From contig NZ_JAUSTJ010000001.1 in assembly GCF_030812785.1 (NCBI RefSeq), positions 868,001-932,000 on the forward strand: DNA of 64,000 nucleotides. Direction: 5' to 3'. Positions 63,622 to 64,000 of this stretch are shown here, in pieces. The notes below the pieces were generated by a model, which saw only the letters and a program-made list of their open reading frames with translations, had not been told where the DNA came from and did not search any database. The stretch's first letter is position 1. Each line of letters opens with the position of its first letter. Source of the DNA: Sphingomonas kyeonggiensis (lineage in GTDB: Bacteria > Pseudomonadota > Alphaproteobacteria > Sphingomonadales > Sphingomonadaceae). The position numbers and the translations under genes were made by a program.

Positions 63622-64000
63622 TGAGCCAGCCGGCCCCTTCCAGCTTCGACCCGCAGCTTTTCTTCGGCCTGCGCTATGCCAGCCACGGCACGCGGCTGGG
63701 CGTCGGCTATCGCACGCACGGGCCCGACTGGGCCGAGCTCGAGCTGCCCTATCGCGAGGATTTGATCGGCGATCCGGCCTCCGGCGTGCTCGCTTCCGGG
63801 CCGATCCTCGCGCTGATGGACATGGCCACCGCGGTCTCGGTCTGGCTGCGCGCCGGCGCCTTCGTGCCCCAGGCGACGCTCGACCTGCGCATCGACTATC
63901 TGCGCCCCGCCACACCGGGCCGCACGGTGATCGGCCGGGGCGAATGCTACCGGCTGACCCGCTCGATCGCGTTCGTGCGCGGCCAGGCGCATGACGGCGA
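63622..64000 (+). CDS. PaaI-type hotdog-fold thioesterase (3' end outside window)
   Basis: 126 residues are visible. The hotdog core PILALMDMATAVSVWLRAGA (Asp-containing helix) and TLDLRIDYLRPATPGRTV then GRGECYRLTRSIAFVRGQ match the PaaI/YdiI thioesterases, which hydrolyse acyl-CoA thioesters. The ATG is at 63622, weakly preceded by GGGCCGGAC. The rest lies beyond the window. Confidence 0.88.

Noticed and set aside
1..64000. CRISPR arrays, tRNA, rRNA, insertion sequences, prophage genes
   Set aside because: No direct repeats at regular spacing, no tRNA T-loop pattern with cloverleaf, and no transposase or integrase motifs were seen. The repeats found are inverted, not CRISPR-like.

Overview
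The window is about 64 kb of GC-rich alphaproteobacterial chromosome, most likely from a sphingomonad (Sphingomonas or a close relative). Signs of this are the frequent GTG and TTG starts, the sciP-type CtrA regulator, the TonB-dependent receptor, the GTTC-N7-GTTC SOS box typical of alphaproteobacteria, and many palindromic repeats of the form cgtcaccccgg...ccggggtgacg between genes. It is mainly housekeeping and stress-response DNA. I see no prophage, IS element, integrase, CRISPR array, rRNA or tRNA.

Layout, left to right. At 1-7.2 kb are a DUF445 membrane protein (cut by the window edge), an RND efflux pump with its adaptor, two GlsB/YeaQ-type stress membrane proteins and a SIMPL-domain exported protein. 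At 7.4-13.5 kb are sciP, mnmA, an exported Asp-nucleophile hydrolase, an NTF2-like exported protein and an overlapping pdxH-fieF-phzF-family operon. At 13.6-17 kb is the NHEJ pair ku-ligD, followed by an exported protein of unknown function, an O-acyltransferase and an SdpR/SdpI-like repressor-membrane protein pair. At 20.5-24.4 kb are an exported esterase-like hydrolase and a Fur-box-preceded siderophore receptor with a DUF4198 partner. At 24.5-32.3 kb are an ATP-grasp/alpha-E plus transglutaminase pair, a DnaJ-class co-chaperone, a YihY/BrkB protein, then fabI-GNAT-aroC with overlapping genes.

At 32.5-40 kb are a proline-rich exported peptide, purA, a multi-PAS hybrid histidine kinase, a fumarylacetoacetate-hydrolase-family enzyme, a small unknown protein and ogt. 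At 40-46.4 kb is the SOS mutasome operon imuA-imuB-dnaE2 with thpR attached, behind a perfect LexA box. At 46.5-54.1 kb are an M3 peptidase and the branched-chain keto acid dehydrogenase operon (E1 alpha, E1 beta, E2), which continues into a GNAT-PP2C fusion and a YciI-like protein. At 54.1-58 kb are an unknown membrane protein, a RarD-type transporter and an ArsR-VOC-SRPBCC-SRPBCC operon. At 58.4-64 kb are a thiolase, a DUF427 protein, a crotonase, a winged-helix regulator with a degenerate receiver, an unusual cluster (53-aa ORF, HEAT protein, cupin-like/HEAT protein) and a truncated hotdog thioesterase.

The most unusual feature is a set of palindromic elements that lie between genes and also inside open reading frames, with the frame kept. 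Three proteins (LigD, the dehydrogenase E2 and ImuB) appear to carry translated palindromic inserts at inter-domain or N-terminal positions. The second is the uncharacterised 53-aa ORF/HEAT/cupin-like cluster at 61.5-63.5 kb.
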